A stretch of DNA of 64,000 nt from Edwardsiella tarda ATCC 15947 = NBRC 105688. Its GTDB lineage: Bacteria; Pseudomonadota; Gammaproteobacteria; Enterobacterales; Enterobacteriaceae. The position numbers and the translations under genes are program-made. Positions within the stretch are counted from its first letter, which is position 1, and each line of letters begins with the position of its first letter. The notes under the pieces were generated by a model that was not told the DNA's origin, searched no databases, and saw only the letters and a program-made list of their open reading frames with translations. Below are positions 25,787-35,463 of this stretch, in pieces. Location: contig NZ_CP084506.1 of the NCBI RefSeq assembly GCF_003113495.2, forward strand, positions 744,001-808,000. Direction: 5' to 3'.

Positions 25787-25811
25787 AAAAAGGCGCCATC
25801 GGCGCCTTTCT
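25787..25811. terminator. Bidirectional terminator between ratB and bamE
   Basis: AAAGGCGCC-ATC-GGCGCCTTT stem-loop with A-rich sequence on the left and T-rich sequence on the right, so it can terminate both convergent genes. Confidence 0.85.
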
Positions 25812-25836
25812 CATTATTTTTTTAGACGGCTAACGA

Positions 25837-26193
25837 TCAGTCGTTGTCGTTGTCCGCATCCGGCAGTTTCTTGCTGTTGTCGATGCCGGTCAGGATACCG
25901 TTACCGTTGAAGGTCAGGGTTAACGTCTGCTGGCTGATGCCCTCATGGCTTGGCTCTTGGCGGAAGACGTAATACCAGGTGCTGCTGCCGAAGGGATCCT
26001 GCAACAGCGGCGTACCCAGGGTATAGGCGACCTGCTGCTGCGTCATGCCACGGTGGATTTTGGCAACTTCGGCTGCCGTCAGATAGTTGCCCTGATTGAT
26101 ATCGGGGCGATACACCACTTTTTCCACGGTGGAACAACCGGCGGTCAGCATCACCAGAACCACGGCGGCGGCAGTCAGCATTTTACAACGCAT
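25837..26193 (-). CDS. bamE: Outer-membrane assembly lipoprotein BamE (SmpA)
   Basis: BamE is a 118-residue lipoprotein of the BAM complex that inserts beta-barrel proteins. A lipobox LTAGC places the lipidated cysteine at residue 20. The SmpA/OmlA domain follows ([36 protein letters not shown]...). It keeps its usual place between ratB and recN. The acidic tail (DADNDND) is slightly longer than in E. coli. Confidence 0.96.
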   Translation of the reverse strand: MRCKMLTAAAVVLVMLTAGCSTVEKVVYRPDINQGNYLTAAEVAKIHRGMTQQQVAYTLGTPLLQDPFGSSTWYYVFRQEPSHEGISQQTLTLTFNGNGILTGIDNSKKLPDADNDND

Positions 26194-26392
26194 AGTTCAT
26201 TCATTCCTTTTGGACACGAAGCCAGGGTAGCTGCGGCGCAACCCTGCATCTCGCTGCAGGATTCTCTGGGCGTCGAGATTACCACGCCGACGGGAGTATA
26301 GGCAACGGCGCGGCGGGATGGTTCCCTGATTCTCGGCCCTCCCGGCAGGCGAGAGCCACGCGCCGCCGGCCGGGGGAGCCAAGCACTACCGC

Positions 26393-28054
26393 TTAGGCCG
26401 CCAGCAGTTCGCGTGCGTTGGCCAGCGTGTTACGGGTGACGGCGCTGCCGCCCAACAGACGCGCCAGCTCTTGCAGCCGCGCCTTCTTGTTCAACGGCTG
26501 CATGCGCGTCTCCGTCTCTGCACCGTCGGTCTCCTTGCTGACGAAGTAGTGTTGGTGGCCGCAGCCTGCCACTTGGGGCAGGTGGGTGACGCACATCACC
26601 TGGGTCGACTCACCGAGTTGGCGTAGCAGACGCCCGACGATGGCGGCGGTCGGGCCGCTGATCCCCACGTCGACTTCATCGAAGATCAGCGCCGGGGTAT
26701 CCATCTTCTGCGCGGTGATCACCTGGATGGCCAGTGCGATGCGAGACAGTTCGCCGCCGGAGGCGACCTTACCCAGCGGTTGTAGCGGCTGGCCGGGGTT
26801 GGTGGTGACGCGAAACTCGATGCGATCGGCCCCCTCGGCACTCAGCGCATCCGGGGTAAAGGTGACATCGATGGCGAAGCGGCCATGGGGCATCGACAGC
26901 TCCTGCATACGGGCGCTGATCTGGCTGCACAGCTCTTGCGCATAGGCGCTACGCTGCTGGTGCAGGGATTGCGCCAGGCTGAGGGCCTGCTGATGATAGT
27001 GGCGTACATTCTCCTCCAGCAGTGCCTCGTCATCCTGTTGGCGATCCAGCGCCTGCTGCTCATCCAGCAACTGTTGATACAGATGCGGCAGGGTTTCCGG
27101 CGCCACCTGATGCTTGCGCGCCAGGGTGATCTGGCGCGACAGACGTTGCTCCAGCTGTTGCAGGCGGGCGGGATCCATCTCGATGCTGTCGCCATAGTGG
27201 CGCAGTTCGTTGCTAGCCTCATCGATCTGAATGGCGGCCTCCTCCAGCATCTCCAGCAGCGGGGCGAAACGTGCATCGTAGCTGACGAGTTCGTTCAGGC
27301 TGTGGCGCGCGCCGTGCAACAGGCTGAGGGCATTGCCATCCTCGCCGTCGGCGAGCGCCGCCAGGATCTGCTGGCTCAGGCTCAGTAGCTGGCCGCTGTT
27401 GGCCTGGCGCTTGTACTCCTCATCGATCTGCTCGAACTCGCCGGGTTGCGGGGCGAACTCGTTCAGTTCTTTCAGCTGGTACTGCAACAGTTCGCGGCGC
27501 GCCTCGCGCTCGCTGACTTGACGCCGGTGGTCGGCCAGCAGGCGCACGCTGTGGTGCCACTGGCGATAGGCCGCGCGCATCTCCTGCAGCAGCGTCTGTT
27601 GCTGACCGTAGGCATCCAGCAGGTGACGCTGATGTTCCGGTTTTAGCAGCAGCTGATGGGCATGTTGGCCGTGGATCTGGATCAACAGCTGGCCGAGATC
27701 GCGCAGCTGGGAGAGTGGCACCGCGGTGCCATTGATAAAGCCACGTGAGCGGCCATCGGCGCTGATCACCCGACGCAACAGGCACTCGTTGCTGTCGTCC
27801 AGTTGGTTTTCCTCTAGCCAGGCGCGCGCCGAGGGGGTGTCCGCCAGCGAGAAGCGGGCACAGATGTCGGCCCGAGGCATATTCATCCGCACCATGGCGG
27901 CCTCGCTGCGCCCCCCGAGGCAGAGGGTGAGGGCGTCGATGGCGATGGATTTACCGGCGCCGGTTTCCCCGGTAATGGCGGTCATCCCGCGCTGGAAGTC
28001 GATCTCCAGTTCCCGCACGATGGCAAAGTTGGATATGGTGAGCTGCGTCAGCAT
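26393..28054 (-). CDS. recN: DNA repair ATPase RecN
   Basis: RecN is a 553-residue SMC-like protein acting in double-strand-break repair. Walker A GETGAGKS is near residue 30, long coiled-coil arms fill the middle, and the ABC signature ([13 protein letters not shown]) with Walker B ([14 protein letters not shown]) lies in the C-terminal third. The ATG at 28054 aligns with the E. coli start; the frame extends eight codons to 28078. Two LexA-type boxes upstream show SOS control. Confidence 0.96.
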   Translation of the reverse strand: MLTQLTISNFAIVRELEIDFQRGMTAITGETGAGKSIAIDALTLCLGGRSEAAMVRMNMPRADICARFSLADTPSARAWLEENQLDDSNECLLRRVISADGRSRGFINGTAVPLSQLRDLGQLLIQIHGQHAHQLLLKPEHQRHLLDAYGQQQTLLQEMRAAYRQWHHSVRLLADHRRQVSEREARRELLQYQLKELNEFAPQPGEFEQIDEEYKRQANSGQLLSLSQQILAALADGEDGNALSLLHGARHSLNELVSYDARFAPLLEMLEEAAIQIDEASNELRHYGDSIEMDPARLQQLEQRLSRQITLARKHQVAPETLPHLYQQLLDEQQALDRQQDDEALLEENVRHYHQQALSLAQSLHQQRSAYAQELCSQISARMQELSMPHGRFAIDVTFTPDALSAEGADRIEFRVTTNPGQPLQPLGKVASGGELSRIALAIQVITAQKMDTPALIFDEVDVGISGPTAAIVGRLLRQLGESTQVMCVTHLPQVAGCGHQHYFVSKETDGAETETRMQPLNKKARLQELARLLGGSAVTRNTLANARELLAA

Positions 28055-28080
28055 GGCTATTCCCCTGTACGGAATCACAC

Positions 28081-28100
28081 TACTGTATTTAATGCCAGTA
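28081..28100 (-). promoter_or_regulatory. LexA box 1 of recN
   Basis: TACTGTATTTAATGCCAGTA is an SOS box with CTGT-N8-CCAG, one mismatch from CTGT-N8-ACAG. It begins 27 bp upstream of the recN start. Confidence 0.82.
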
Positions 28101-28102
28101 TA

Positions 28103-28122
28103 AACTGGTTTTTTATCCAGTA
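28103..28122 (-). promoter_or_regulatory. LexA box 2 of recN
   Basis: AACTGGTTTTTTATCCAGTA has CTGG-N8-CCAG, a symmetric but weaker SOS box 22 bp from box 1. Tandem LexA sites are also present before E. coli recN. Confidence 0.65.
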
Positions 28123-28177
28123 AAGTGAGCGACGCAAATTTTTACCTGCCGCGCCGTGGTGTGACGCGACGGCGGGG

Positions 28178-29056
28178 TTAAAACAGCTTTTTCGACCAAC
28201 CCAGTTTGCTACTCAGCGTGTTGAAGTAGCTGTAATTCTTAGGGTGAATCAGGTTGAGGTGATATTGGCTGCGCTGGATGAGCACCTCCTCGCCGTGCTG
28301 GATCGGCAGGGCGATCTGGCTGTCACAGCTGATCTCCAGCTCACTGCTAAAGTGGGAGAAGCGCAGGTGGATTTTGCTGTTGCTGTCGATCACCAGCGGC
28401 CGCGCCGAGAGGGTGTGAGGGAACATCGGCACCAGGGCGATGGCATCCAGGGTCGGTGCCAGAATCGGCCCGCCGGCAGAGAGTGAGTAGGCGGTAGAGC
28501 CGGTGGGGGTGGAGATGATGAGCCCATCGGAGCGTTGCGAGAAAGCGAAGGTGTCATTGATATACACCTCGAACTCGATCATATGCGCCACCTTGCCGGG
28601 GTGTAAGACCACCTCGTTGATGGCGGTGCTGCGCCGATGCATCTGCTGTTCGCGGCACACCTGGGCCTCCAGGAGGAAGCGGCGCTCGTGGTTGTACTCC
28701 CCCTCCAGCACGCAGGAGAGCTGTTGCTTGGCGTTGTCGGGATCGAGATCGGTCAGAAAGCCCAGGTTGCCACGGTTGACGCCGATGACGTTGATGTCGT
28801 AACGCGCCAGGATGCGAGCCGCCCCCAGCATGTTGCCGTCGCCGCCGACCACCACCGCCAGATCGGCCCGTTGGCCGATGTCGGCCAGGGTGCCGGTCTG
28901 TGCGTTCTGTAGCTTCAAATCGCGGGCGATCTGCTGCTCCACGATCACCGAGTAGCCTTTACCCACCAGCCAGTGAAACAGCATCTCATGGGTGGCCAGC
29001 GCGGCGGGATGGCGCGGGTGCCCGACCAGCCCGATGGATTCAAAGCGTTTGTTCAT
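28178..29056 (-). CDS. nadK: NAD kinase
   Basis: NadK is 292 residues, as in E. coli, and phosphorylates NAD to NADP. The GGDGN motif ([14 protein letters not shown]) and the second conserved glycine-rich segment ([17 protein letters not shown]) are present. It lies between recN and the divergent grpE, the standard enterobacterial order. Confidence 0.97.
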   Translation of the reverse strand: MNKRFESIGLVGHPRHPAALATHEMLFHWLVGKGYSVIVEQQIARDLKLQNAQTGTLADIGQRADLAVVVGGDGNMLGAARILARYDINVIGVNRGNLGFLTDLDPDNAKQQLSCVLEGEYNHERRFLLEAQVCREQQMHRRSTAINEVVLHPGKVAHMIEFEVYINDTFAFSQRSDGLIISTPTGSTAYSLSAGGPILAPTLDAIALVPMFPHTLSARPLVIDSNSKIHLRFSHFSSELEISCDSQIALPIQHGEEVLIQRSQYHLNLIHPKNYSYFNTLSSKLGWSKKLF

Positions 29057-29109
29057 GTTCCGGTTTTCCTGGTACGGACGACAGAATGACGCCCATTATG
29101 CCTGGCTCT

Positions 29110-29137
29110 CTTGAATCGCCAACTTTCATCCCCATAA
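29110..29137 (+). promoter_or_regulatory. Sigma-32 heat-shock promoter of grpE
   Basis: CTTGAA (29110-29115), a 14-bp spacer and CCCCATAA (29130-29137) match the sigma-32 consensus CTTGAAA/CCCCATNT closely. Confidence 0.88.
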
Positions 29138-29181
29138 TAAGCCAAGTAGCGAGATAAATGCCAAAAACCGCGGAGAATTCC

Positions 29182-29760
29182 ATGAGCAGTGAACAACAAA
29201 ACATGACGCAAGAGCCGGCCAACGCAGAACAGGTTGAAAACGCAGAGCTTCAGGCTGAGACTCAGGCTTCCGGGGCAGAGCCGGATGCGCGTGATGCCCG
29301 CATCGCCGAGCTGGAAGCTCAGTTGAAGGCCATGGGGGACAAGGAGCGCGACATCATGCTGCGTGCCCGTGCCGAGATGGACAACGTCCGTCGTCGTGCC
29401 GAGCAGGACGTGGAGAAGGCGCACAAGTTCGCCCTGGAGAAATTCTCCAGTGAACTGCTGCCGGTGATCGATAACCTGGAGCGCGCGCTGGAAGTGGCCG
29501 ACAAGTCCAATAGCGAGCTGGTATCGATGATCGAAGGCGTGGAGCTGACCCTGAAGTCCCTGCTGGACGTGGTACGTAAGTTCGGCGTTGAACAGGTGGC
29601 CGAGGTGAATGTCCCGTTTAACCCAGACGTTCACCAGGCGATGACCATGCTGCCGTCCGAGGAGCATGCGCCGAATCAGGTGATGATGGTGATGCAGAAG
29701 GGCTATACCCTGAACGGTCGCCTGATCCGCCCGGCGATGGTGGCCGTCTCCAAGGGCTAA
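29182..29760 (+). CDS. grpE: Nucleotide exchange factor GrpE
   Basis: GrpE is 192 residues here. It releases ADP from DnaK in the heat-shock chaperone cycle. A long acidic N-terminus leads into a coiled coil ([37 protein letters not shown]), followed by the beta-domain ending [18 protein letters not shown]. The ATG at 29182 follows CGGAG; the frame extends to 29158 without a ribosome site. A sigma-32 promoter precedes it and a terminator follows. Confidence 0.96.
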   Translation: MSSEQQNMTQEPANAEQVENAELQAETQASGAEPDARDARIAELEAQLKAMGDKERDIMLRARAEMDNVRRRAEQDVEKAHKFALEKFSSELLPVIDNLERALEVADKSNSELVSMIEGVELTLKSLLDVVRKFGVEQVAEVNVPFNPDVHQAMTMLPSEEHAPNQVMMVMQKGYTLNGRLIRPAMVAVSKG

Positions 29761-29813
29761 TCCCGCCCCCGATTCAGCCTGTCCCGCCGCTATCGGGGAC
29801 AGGTATCGCGCTT

Positions 29814-29838
29814 AACCAGCCCTCGGGCTGGTTTTTTT
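29814..29838 (+). terminator. Rho-independent terminator of grpE
   Basis: AACCAGCCC-TC-GGGCTGGTT stem followed by T-rich sequence. An additional hairpin CCTGTCCC/GGGGACAGG lies just upstream (29778-29803). The T-tract touches the end of the convergent ung gene. Confidence 0.85.
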
Positions 29839-30535
29839 ATGCCGGTACATCGTCCGCTTGCGGCAGTTGGGGTTGCCAATCGATGGGTGCCAGGCCCTGT
29901 TCTTGGAGCAGGCGGTTGGTGGCCGAGAAGTGGCCGCAGCCGAGGAAGCCGCGATGCGCCGACAACGGGGAGGGGTGCGGTGCCTTCAGGACATGGTGAC
30001 GCTGGCTATCGATGATGCGCCCCTTCTTCTGGGCATGCGCGCCCCAGAGCAGGAAGACGATACCCTCACGTTGGCTATTCAGCGCCGCCACGACACGGTC
30101 GGTAAACTGCTCCCAGCCGAGATGGGCATGGGAGTGAGCCTGGCCGCGTTCGACGGTCAATACGGTGTTGAGCAGCAACACCCCCTGATCGGCCCAGCTC
30201 TTCAGATAGCCGTGAGGTGGGATGGTGAAGCCGGGGATGTCGTTCTGGAGCTCTTTATACATGTTTTGCAGCGAGGGCGGCGTCGCGACACCGGGACGGA
30301 CCGAAAACGACAGGCCATGCGCCTGATTCGGACCGTGGTAGGGGTCTTGCCCGAGGATCACCACCTTGACGTCGTTAAACTCGGTGAAGCGGAAGGCGTT
30401 AAATACATCCTGCTGCGGTGGATAAATGGTCTTACCATTTTGCCGCTCGGCGGCGACAAAGGCCAGGGTGTCGCGGAAATAGGGTTGCTCTTTTTCGGCA
30501 CCGATTACGTCATGCCAGGTGAGTGACGGGGTCAT
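29837..30535 (-). CDS. ung: Uracil-DNA glycosylase
   Basis: Ung is 232 residues from the chosen start (E. coli 229). It removes uracil from DNA. The catalytic Asp/His motif GQDPYHGP and the second motif [10 protein letters not shown] are intact. The ATG at 30535 has AAAGGA seven nt upstream; the ATG at 30553 has none and would add six residues, so the shorter form is preferred. The gene is convergent with grpE. Confidence 0.96.
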   Translation of the reverse strand: MTPSLTWHDVIGAEKEQPYFRDTLAFVAAERQNGKTIYPPQQDVFNAFRFTEFNDVKVVILGQDPYHGPNQAHGLSFSVRPGVATPPSLQNMYKELQNDIPGFTIPPHGYLKSWADQGVLLLNTVLTVERGQAHSHAHLGWEQFTDRVVAALNSQREGIVFLLWGAHAQKKGRIIDSQRHHVLKAPHPSPLSAHRGFLGCGHFSATNRLLQEQGLAPIDWQPQLPQADDVPA

Positions 30536-30769
30536 CTGCGCTTCCTTTGTCATTTATTCATAGCTTATCAAATAGTTGCCACTTATTCCCGCCACGCTGA
30601 TTGCCTGCGTATGGCGTGGAGAGGCCATGTGGCTAGCTTACCTTGTCGCCGCAGGGAGGGAAACCGCCGCGCCGCGCATTTCTCTGCCGCTTCTTGGCGT
30701 GCGGCCGCCGCCCGGCGCTCCGATGGCGAAAAATTTACCCTTTTTTAATTATGCGTGTTTTTACCTAAA

Positions 30770-30783
30770 TTGATGTAAAACAT
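30770..30783 (+). promoter_or_regulatory. Upstream FNR-like site of grcA
   Basis: TTGAT-GTAA-AACAT has a perfect left half-site and a weak right half. Its centre is exactly 53 bp upstream of the second site, the same separation I recall for the -93.5 and -40.5 FNR sites of E. coli yfiD. Confidence 0.6.
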
Positions 30784-30822
30784 AAAATTGCCGATATGGT
30801 AAAAATGACAGACCGAATAAAA

Positions 30823-30836
30823 TTGATTTAGATCAA
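30823..30836 (+). promoter_or_regulatory. Promoter-proximal FNR box of grcA
   Basis: TTGAT-TTAG-ATCAA is a perfect FNR consensus. A -10-like TATAAC lies at 30861-30866, placing the box near -41, the class II activation position. It indicates anaerobic induction. Confidence 0.88.
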
Positions 30837-30964
30837 AGAATGCGGCTGTTTTAACTGGTATATAACACATCAAGACAACATTGGTTTTACCAAATGGCCC
30901 ATGATGGGGTCGCAACCCTGACCGAATTAGTGGATTTTTGCTCTATCTCAATTGGAGGCAACAA

Positions 30965-31348
30965 ATGATTAAAGGTATCCAGATCACCCAAGCTGACAAC
31001 GCCGATCTGCTGAACTCATTCTGGCTGCTGGACACGGAAAAGGGCGAAGCCCGTTGCCTGTGTGCCAAGGCGGGCTACGCTGACGATCAGGTCGTCGCAC
31101 AGAGCGAGCTGGGCAACTTCGAGTACCGTGAAGTTGAGCTGGACGTCGCCCCGACCGTGCGTGTCGAAGGCGGTCAGCATCTGAACGTGAACGTGCTGCG
31201 TCGCGAGACGCTGGAAGATGCCGTGAAGCATCCGGAAAAGTACCCGCAGCTGACTATCCGTGTCTCCGGTTATGCGGTGCGTTTCAACTCCCTGACCCCG
31301 GAACAGCAGCGCGACGTTATCGCCCGTACCTTTACCGAAAGCCTGTAA
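30965..31348 (+). CDS. grcA: Autonomous glycyl radical cofactor GrcA (YfiD)
   Basis: GrcA is 127 residues (E. coli 127). It replaces the oxygen-damaged C-terminal glycyl-radical domain of pyruvate formate-lyase. The radical glycine lies in [12 protein letters not shown], the PFL-like C-terminus. The ATG at 30965 follows GGAGG; the longer frame from 30938 is not supported. Two FNR sites upstream and a terminator downstream make a compact anaerobic unit. Confidence 0.96.
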   Translation: MIKGIQITQADNADLLNSFWLLDTEKGEARCLCAKAGYADDQVVAQSELGNFEYREVELDVAPTVRVEGGQHLNVNVLRRETLEDAVKHPEKYPQLTIRVSGYAVRFNSLTPEQQRDVIARTFTESL

Positions 31349-31387
31349 GGGCGGCGGCGTAAGCCGCACGGTGGGACGCGTTGAACA

Positions 31388-31411
31388 CAAAGGAGCCGAA
31401 AGGCTCCTTTG
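31388..31411 (+). terminator. Rho-independent terminator of grcA
   Basis: CAAAGGAGCC-GAAA-GGCTCCTTTG stem-loop, 39 bp after the grcA stop, with moderately T-rich sequence following. Confidence 0.75.
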
Positions 31412-31465
31412 TTCGTTTTGCGTTTCGTCGCCGGCATTGGCCTGAGCCCGGTTGCGGCGTAATAA

Positions 31466-31489
31466 AAAAGGAGCCGGGTGGCTCCTTGT
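31466..31489 (-). terminator. Rho-independent terminator of srmB
   Basis: On the minus strand AAGGAGCC-ACCC-GGCTCCTT is followed by TTTTATT. The stem sequence repeats that of the grcA terminator 80 bp away. Confidence 0.8.
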
Positions 31490-31537
31490 TGTTTGTTGTC
31501 GTGGACGCGCGCGTGCAGTGCTGAGGGGAGCGGGCGA

Positions 31538-32884
31538 TTATGCGCCTTGCTCCTCGCCGCCCTCGGTCGCCGGCTGGTGGCCGGTACTAGGCTGACGGCG
31601 TTTACCGACGTTTTTGCTGTCGCGATGGCGCACCTTCGTCTTGCCCTTCTTCTTCTGCTCATCGAGCTTCTTCTGGGCCCGCTTGGCCAGCACCTTCTTC
31701 GACGGCTTGCCCTTGTTCTTCAGGCTGGGAGCCTTGGTCTCGGGGCGTAGCTCATCGACGACGCGTGACTTCATCGGCTCCTGCACGTAGCGGCTCACCT
31801 TGCCGAGCAGCAGCTGGTCGTGCGCCTCGATCAGCGAGATGGCGGTACCCTTGCGCCCGGCGCGAGCGGTACGGCCGATGCGGTGCAAGTAAACGTCGGC
31901 GCTGCGCGGCATGTCGAAGTTAAATACATGGCTGATGTCGGGAATGTCTAACCCGCGTGCGGCCACGTCGGTGGCGACCAGCACGTTGACGCGCCCGTCT
32001 AACATCCGTTTGATGGCTTCGTTACGTTTGGCCTGTACCAGTTCGCCTTCCAGGAAGCAGGCCTGAATGCCGGCCTGGTGCAGCCAGGTGACCAGCTCAT
32101 GGACGCGCTCTCGTTTACGGACGAAGATCACCGACTTGGTGACGTCCGGCTGGCGCAGCAGGTGGCACAGCAGGGCGGTCTTATGCTTCAGGCTGTCGGC
32201 ACGGTAGTACCACTGCTGGATCTTCTTGCGCTCGCGGCGCGGCGGTTCGGCGCTGACATCGACCGGATCCTCGAGCAGACGATCGGCGAAATCATGCACC
32301 GCGTCCGATTCCAGGGTGGCGGAGAACAGCAGGGTCTGCTTACGCCAGCGGGTCTCGGCGGCGACGGTCTCGATGTCTTTGGCGAAGCCCATGTCGAGCA
32401 TGCGATCGGCTTCATCCAGGATCAGGGTCTCTACCGAGCGGCAGTCGAAGTTCTCTTCTTTAATATATTGCAGCAGACGGCCAGGGGTGGCGACCACCAT
32501 ATCTTGGTTGGTGCTAAAGATCTCGGCGTGGTTGATGTAGGAGACGCCGCCGGTGATGGTGGTGATGTCCAGCGTGGTATGACGCGCGAGTTCTCGGGCC
32601 TGATCGGCTACCTGCATGGCCAGCTCACGCGTCGGCGTTAAGATCAGGATGCGCGGCGGGCCGGACTTCTTACGTGGGAAGTCGAGCAGGTGCTGCAACG
32701 CGGGCAGCAGGAAGGCGGCGGTCTTGCCGGTCCCCGTCGGCGCGGAACCCAAAACGTCCCTCCCGTCCATGGCGGGCGGAATGGCGGCGATCTGGATGGC
32801 GGTTGGGCGCTCATAGCCTTTATCGCGCAGGGCGTCGAGCAGGCGCTCGTCGAGTTCGAGTTCGGAAAAGTTGGTTGCTGTCAT
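31538..32884 (-). CDS. srmB: DEAD-box RNA helicase SrmB
   Basis: SrmB is 448 residues and assists early 50S subunit assembly. Helicase motifs in order: Q-motif PTAIQ, motif I APTGTGKTAA, motif Ia PTRELA, motif II LILDEADRML, motif III FSATLE, motif V VATDVAARGLDIP, motif VI HRIGRTARAG. A lysine/arginine-rich C-terminal tail follows (about residues 385-448), as in E. coli SrmB. It is divergent from trmN6. Confidence 0.95.
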   Translation of the reverse strand: MTATNFSELELDERLLDALRDKGYERPTAIQIAAIPPAMDGRDVLGSAPTGTGKTAAFLLPALQHLLDFPRKKSGPPRILILTPTRELAMQVADQARELARHTTLDITTITGGVSYINHAEIFSTNQDMVVATPGRLLQYIKEENFDCRSVETLILDEADRMLDMGFAKDIETVAAETRWRKQTLLFSATLESDAVHDFADRLLEDPVDVSAEPPRRERKKIQQWYYRADSLKHKTALLCHLLRQPDVTKSVIFVRKRERVHELVTWLHQAGIQACFLEGELVQAKRNEAIKRMLDGRVNVLVATDVAARGLDIPDISHVFNFDMPRSADVYLHRIGRTARAGRKGTAISLIEAHDQLLLGKVSRYVQEPMKSRVVDELRPETKAPSLKNKGKPSKKVLAKRAQKKLDEQKKKGKTKVRHRDSKNVGKRRQPSTGHQPATEGGEEQGA

Positions 32885-33088
32885 GGTCTACCTCTGCTTG
32901 GGGCGCAGATTATAGACGGGTTGGCGGCGATCTTCACCCATTAAAGCGCATGGCGCGCGTTCATCGTTATCTGCGCTCGGGTCAATACCCCATTCGCAGC
33001 CTGTCACGGCGCGCTTTTCGCGCATTTCCTTTTTATAGCCGGGCAGGTATGGTATGCCGGAGATCGAACTCGTTCCAAGGAGCCCGCT

Positions 33089-33832
33089 GTGCCGTGTCCG
33101 ACCCCAGCCGACCAACCCCTGCCACGTAATGGATTTACCCTGAAGCGTTTCTTTGTCGCCCACGATCGTTGTGAGATGAAAGTGGGCACCGACAGCATTT
33201 TACTCGGCGCCTGGCTAACGCTATCGGGCGACGAGCGCCATATCTTGGATATCGGTAGCGGTAGCGGGGCTCTGGCCCTGATGATGGCGCAGCGGAGTCG
33301 TGCACAGATCGATGGCGTGGAGATCGAGCCGCTGGCGGCGGGGCAGGGGGCGGAGAACTTTCTCGCCTCACCCTGGCCGGATCGGCTGACGATGCACCCG
33401 CTCTCCTTACAGGCGTTCGCGGCAGTCACGACGCGGTGCTACGATCTGATCGTGAGTAACCCGCCCTATTTCTCTCCTGGCGTTGCCTGCCGCACGGCCG
33501 CCCGCGCGACGGCGCGCTATACCGACTCCCTCGATCATCAGACGCTGTTGCGTCAGGCGGCGGCCTTGAGCTCCGCGCAAGGGCGACTGGCGTTGGTACT
33601 GCCGATTGACGCCGCCGAGGCGGTGATCCGCCACGCTCAGGCCTGTGGTTGGTTTCCGCTGCATCAGACGGCGGTACGCGACCGGGCGGAGAAGCCGGTA
33701 CGCCGTGCCTTACTGTTGCTGGGACGTACTCCGGGGCCCTTTCAGTCAGATACACTGGTTATCCGCGATAATAGTAGTGAATACTCCTGTATTTTTCGCT
33801 CACTCACGAAAGATTTTTACCTTTTCTTCTAA
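33089..33832 (+). CDS. trmN: tRNA1(Val) A37 N6-methyltransferase TrmN6
   Basis: This 247-residue enzyme (YfiC) methylates adenosine 37 of tRNA-Val. The SAM motif ILDIGSGSGALALM (about residues 50-63) and the N6-adenine catalytic motif SNPPYF are clear. The GTG at 33089 has AAGGAG eight nt upstream. It sits next to srmB as in E. coli, but the next gene is a BrnQ-type transporter instead of nadB. Confidence 0.93.
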   Translation: MPCPTPADQPLPRNGFTLKRFFVAHDRCEMKVGTDSILLGAWLTLSGDERHILDIGSGSGALALMMAQRSRAQIDGVEIEPLAAGQGAENFLASPWPDRLTMHPLSLQAFAAVTTRCYDLIVSNPPYFSPGVACRTAARATARYTDSLDHQTLLRQAAALSSAQGRLALVLPIDAAEAVIRHAQACGWFPLHQTAVRDRAEKPVRRALLLLGRTPGPFQSDTLVIRDNSSEYSCIFRSLTKDFYLFF

Positions 33833-33864
33833 CGCTGTTGCTTTAGTCAGCACGTTATTCCAAT

Positions 33865-34047
33865 ATGCCCCTTAGGGCAGGGATGATCCTGCCTGCTATC
33901 CCACCAGGAGGGTGGGATATTTCAGGGATTCAGGGAGTGATCCCCTACGCACCTCTACGAGAGAGCGCGACACCTGAATTTACCTTTGGACAGACAGCGT
34001 TTCGATGCGGTACCCCCGTGCGTTTCTGCGGCGTATGCGGCGGGTAA
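33865..34047 (+). other. Structured leader with a possible 60-codon ORF before brnQ
   Basis: The 236-bp gap before brnQ holds a hairpin ATCCCACC-AGGAG-GGTGGGAT (33898-33918) and a second pair GGGAT/ATCCC (33926-33945). An ORF spans most of it; from its inner ATG at 33883 it reads MILPAIPPGGWDISGIQGVI, rich in Ile, Leu and Val. Such a peptide could sense branched-chain amino acids for a branched-chain transporter. The ribosome site is poor, so this is speculative. Confidence 0.3.
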
Positions 34048-34068
34048 AAAGAGATAAGAGGGCAGAAT

Positions 34069-35436
34069 ATGCAACAACGTTTATCTATGGCGGATACATT
34101 AGGATTAGGGTTGATGACCTTTGCCTTCTTCCTGGGCGCCGGCAACATTATTTTCCCCCCGTTAGAAGGTCAGATGGCCGGTGAGAACGTGCTGTATGCC
34201 ATGAGCGGCTTCCTGCTGACCGCCGTCGGCCTACCACTGGTTTCCATTATTGCCGTCGCCAGCGCCGGTGGTGGTCTGCCGGCGATGACCCGTGACCTGC
34301 CGCGCGGCACCGGTACCTTCGCCGCCGTGCTGCTGTTTATCATCATCGGCCCGGCCTTCGCCGCGCCGCGTACCGGTTTGGTGGCCTTTGAGATGGCGAT
34401 CAAGCCGTTGCTGGGCAGCCAGGGCGAAAGCCCGTTCCAGTTGGCGGGTGTGACGCTGGACGGCGTACAGATGGGTGTCACGGCACTGTTCTTCCTGCTG
34501 ACCCTGGCGCTGGCCTGGAGCCGTGGCAAGCTGATCGATAGCGTGGGTAAGCTGTTGACACCGATGCTGTTCCTGCTGCTGGTGGTGTTGGCGTTGGGCG
34601 TCCTGTTCCGCCCGCAGGGCGAGATCGCCGCTCCGGTCGAGGCCTATCAGACGATGGCATTTAGCAAGGGCTTTATCGGTGGTTACAACACCATGGATAC
34701 CTTCGCCGCGCTGATGTTTGGCATGCTGTTGGTGGATGTGCTGCGTGGCAAGGGGGTGACCTCACCGCGTGCCTGCTTCCGTTACCTGAGCATCGCCGGG
34801 GTGATCGCCGCCATCGGCCTGGCCTTTGTTTACGTCTCGCTGTTCTGGTTGGGCGCGACCTCTTCCACCATCGCCGCTGGGGCGAACAATGGTGGGGTGG
34901 TGTTGGCGGCCTATGTTCAGGCGCTGTTCGGTCAACCGGGGCAGTGGATCCTGTCGCTGGTGGTGCTGCTGGCCTGTCTGACCACTGCGGTCGGCCTGGT
35001 GAGCGCCTGCTCCGATTATTTCTCGACCCTGACGCGTCTGAGCTACCGTCAGTGGGTGGTGGTACTGAGCATCACCTGTGCGGTGGTGGCTAACGTTGGC
35101 CTGAGCCGTCTGATCGCGCTGTCGGTGCCGGTGTTGATGGCGCTCTACCCGCTGGCGATCGCCCTGGTGGTATTGACCTTCATCCGCCGCTGGTTACGTA
35201 ATCCGGTGCTGGGTTATCGCCTGGTGATGTTGGTGGCACTGCTGTGCAGCCTGATGGATGGTGCCCGCGCCGCCGGTGCCGAGAGCGGCTGGTTGGGCGA
35301 ACTGCTGGCTTGGCAGATGCGTACCATGCCGTTGGCCGCCGATGGCATGGCTTGGGTCCTGCCTTCCGCGCTGGCCTTACTGGTGGCGTTGATGCTGCCG
35401 GGTGCGCGTGATGCCGGTGCGCCGCAGGCGGCGTAA
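34069..35436 (+). CDS. brnQ: Branched-chain amino acid transporter (BrnQ/LIVCS family)
   Basis: This 455-residue, twelve-helix protein matches BrnQ: LGLGLMTFAFFLGAGNIIFPP at the N-terminus, GPAFAAPRTGLVAFEM, the conserved GFIGGYNTMDTFAALMFG and ACLTTAVGLVSACSDYF. It imports leucine, isoleucine and valine with sodium or protons. The ATG at 34069 has AGAGGG upstream. The E. coli brnQ lies elsewhere, so this may be a second paralogue; the symbol denotes the family. It occupies the nadB position between trmN and rpoE. Confidence 0.88.
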   Translation: MQQRLSMADTLGLGLMTFAFFLGAGNIIFPPLEGQMAGENVLYAMSGFLLTAVGLPLVSIIAVASAGGGLPAMTRDLPRGTGTFAAVLLFIIIGPAFAAPRTGLVAFEMAIKPLLGSQGESPFQLAGVTLDGVQMGVTALFFLLTLALAWSRGKLIDSVGKLLTPMLFLLLVVLALGVLFRPQGEIAAPVEAYQTMAFSKGFIGGYNTMDTFAALMFGMLLVDVLRGKGVTSPRACFRYLSIAGVIAAIGLAFVYVSLFWLGATSSTIAAGANNGGVVLAAYVQALFGQPGQWILSLVVLLACLTTAVGLVSACSDYFSTLTRLSYRQWVVVLSITCAVVANVGLSRLIALSVPVLMALYPLAIALVVLTFIRRWLRNPVLGYRLVMLVALLCSLMDGARAAGAESGWLGELLAWQMRTMPLAADGMAWVLPSALALLVALMLPGARDAGAPQAA

Positions 35437-35463
35437 AACCGAGCACGCATCTCCCCCTCATCG

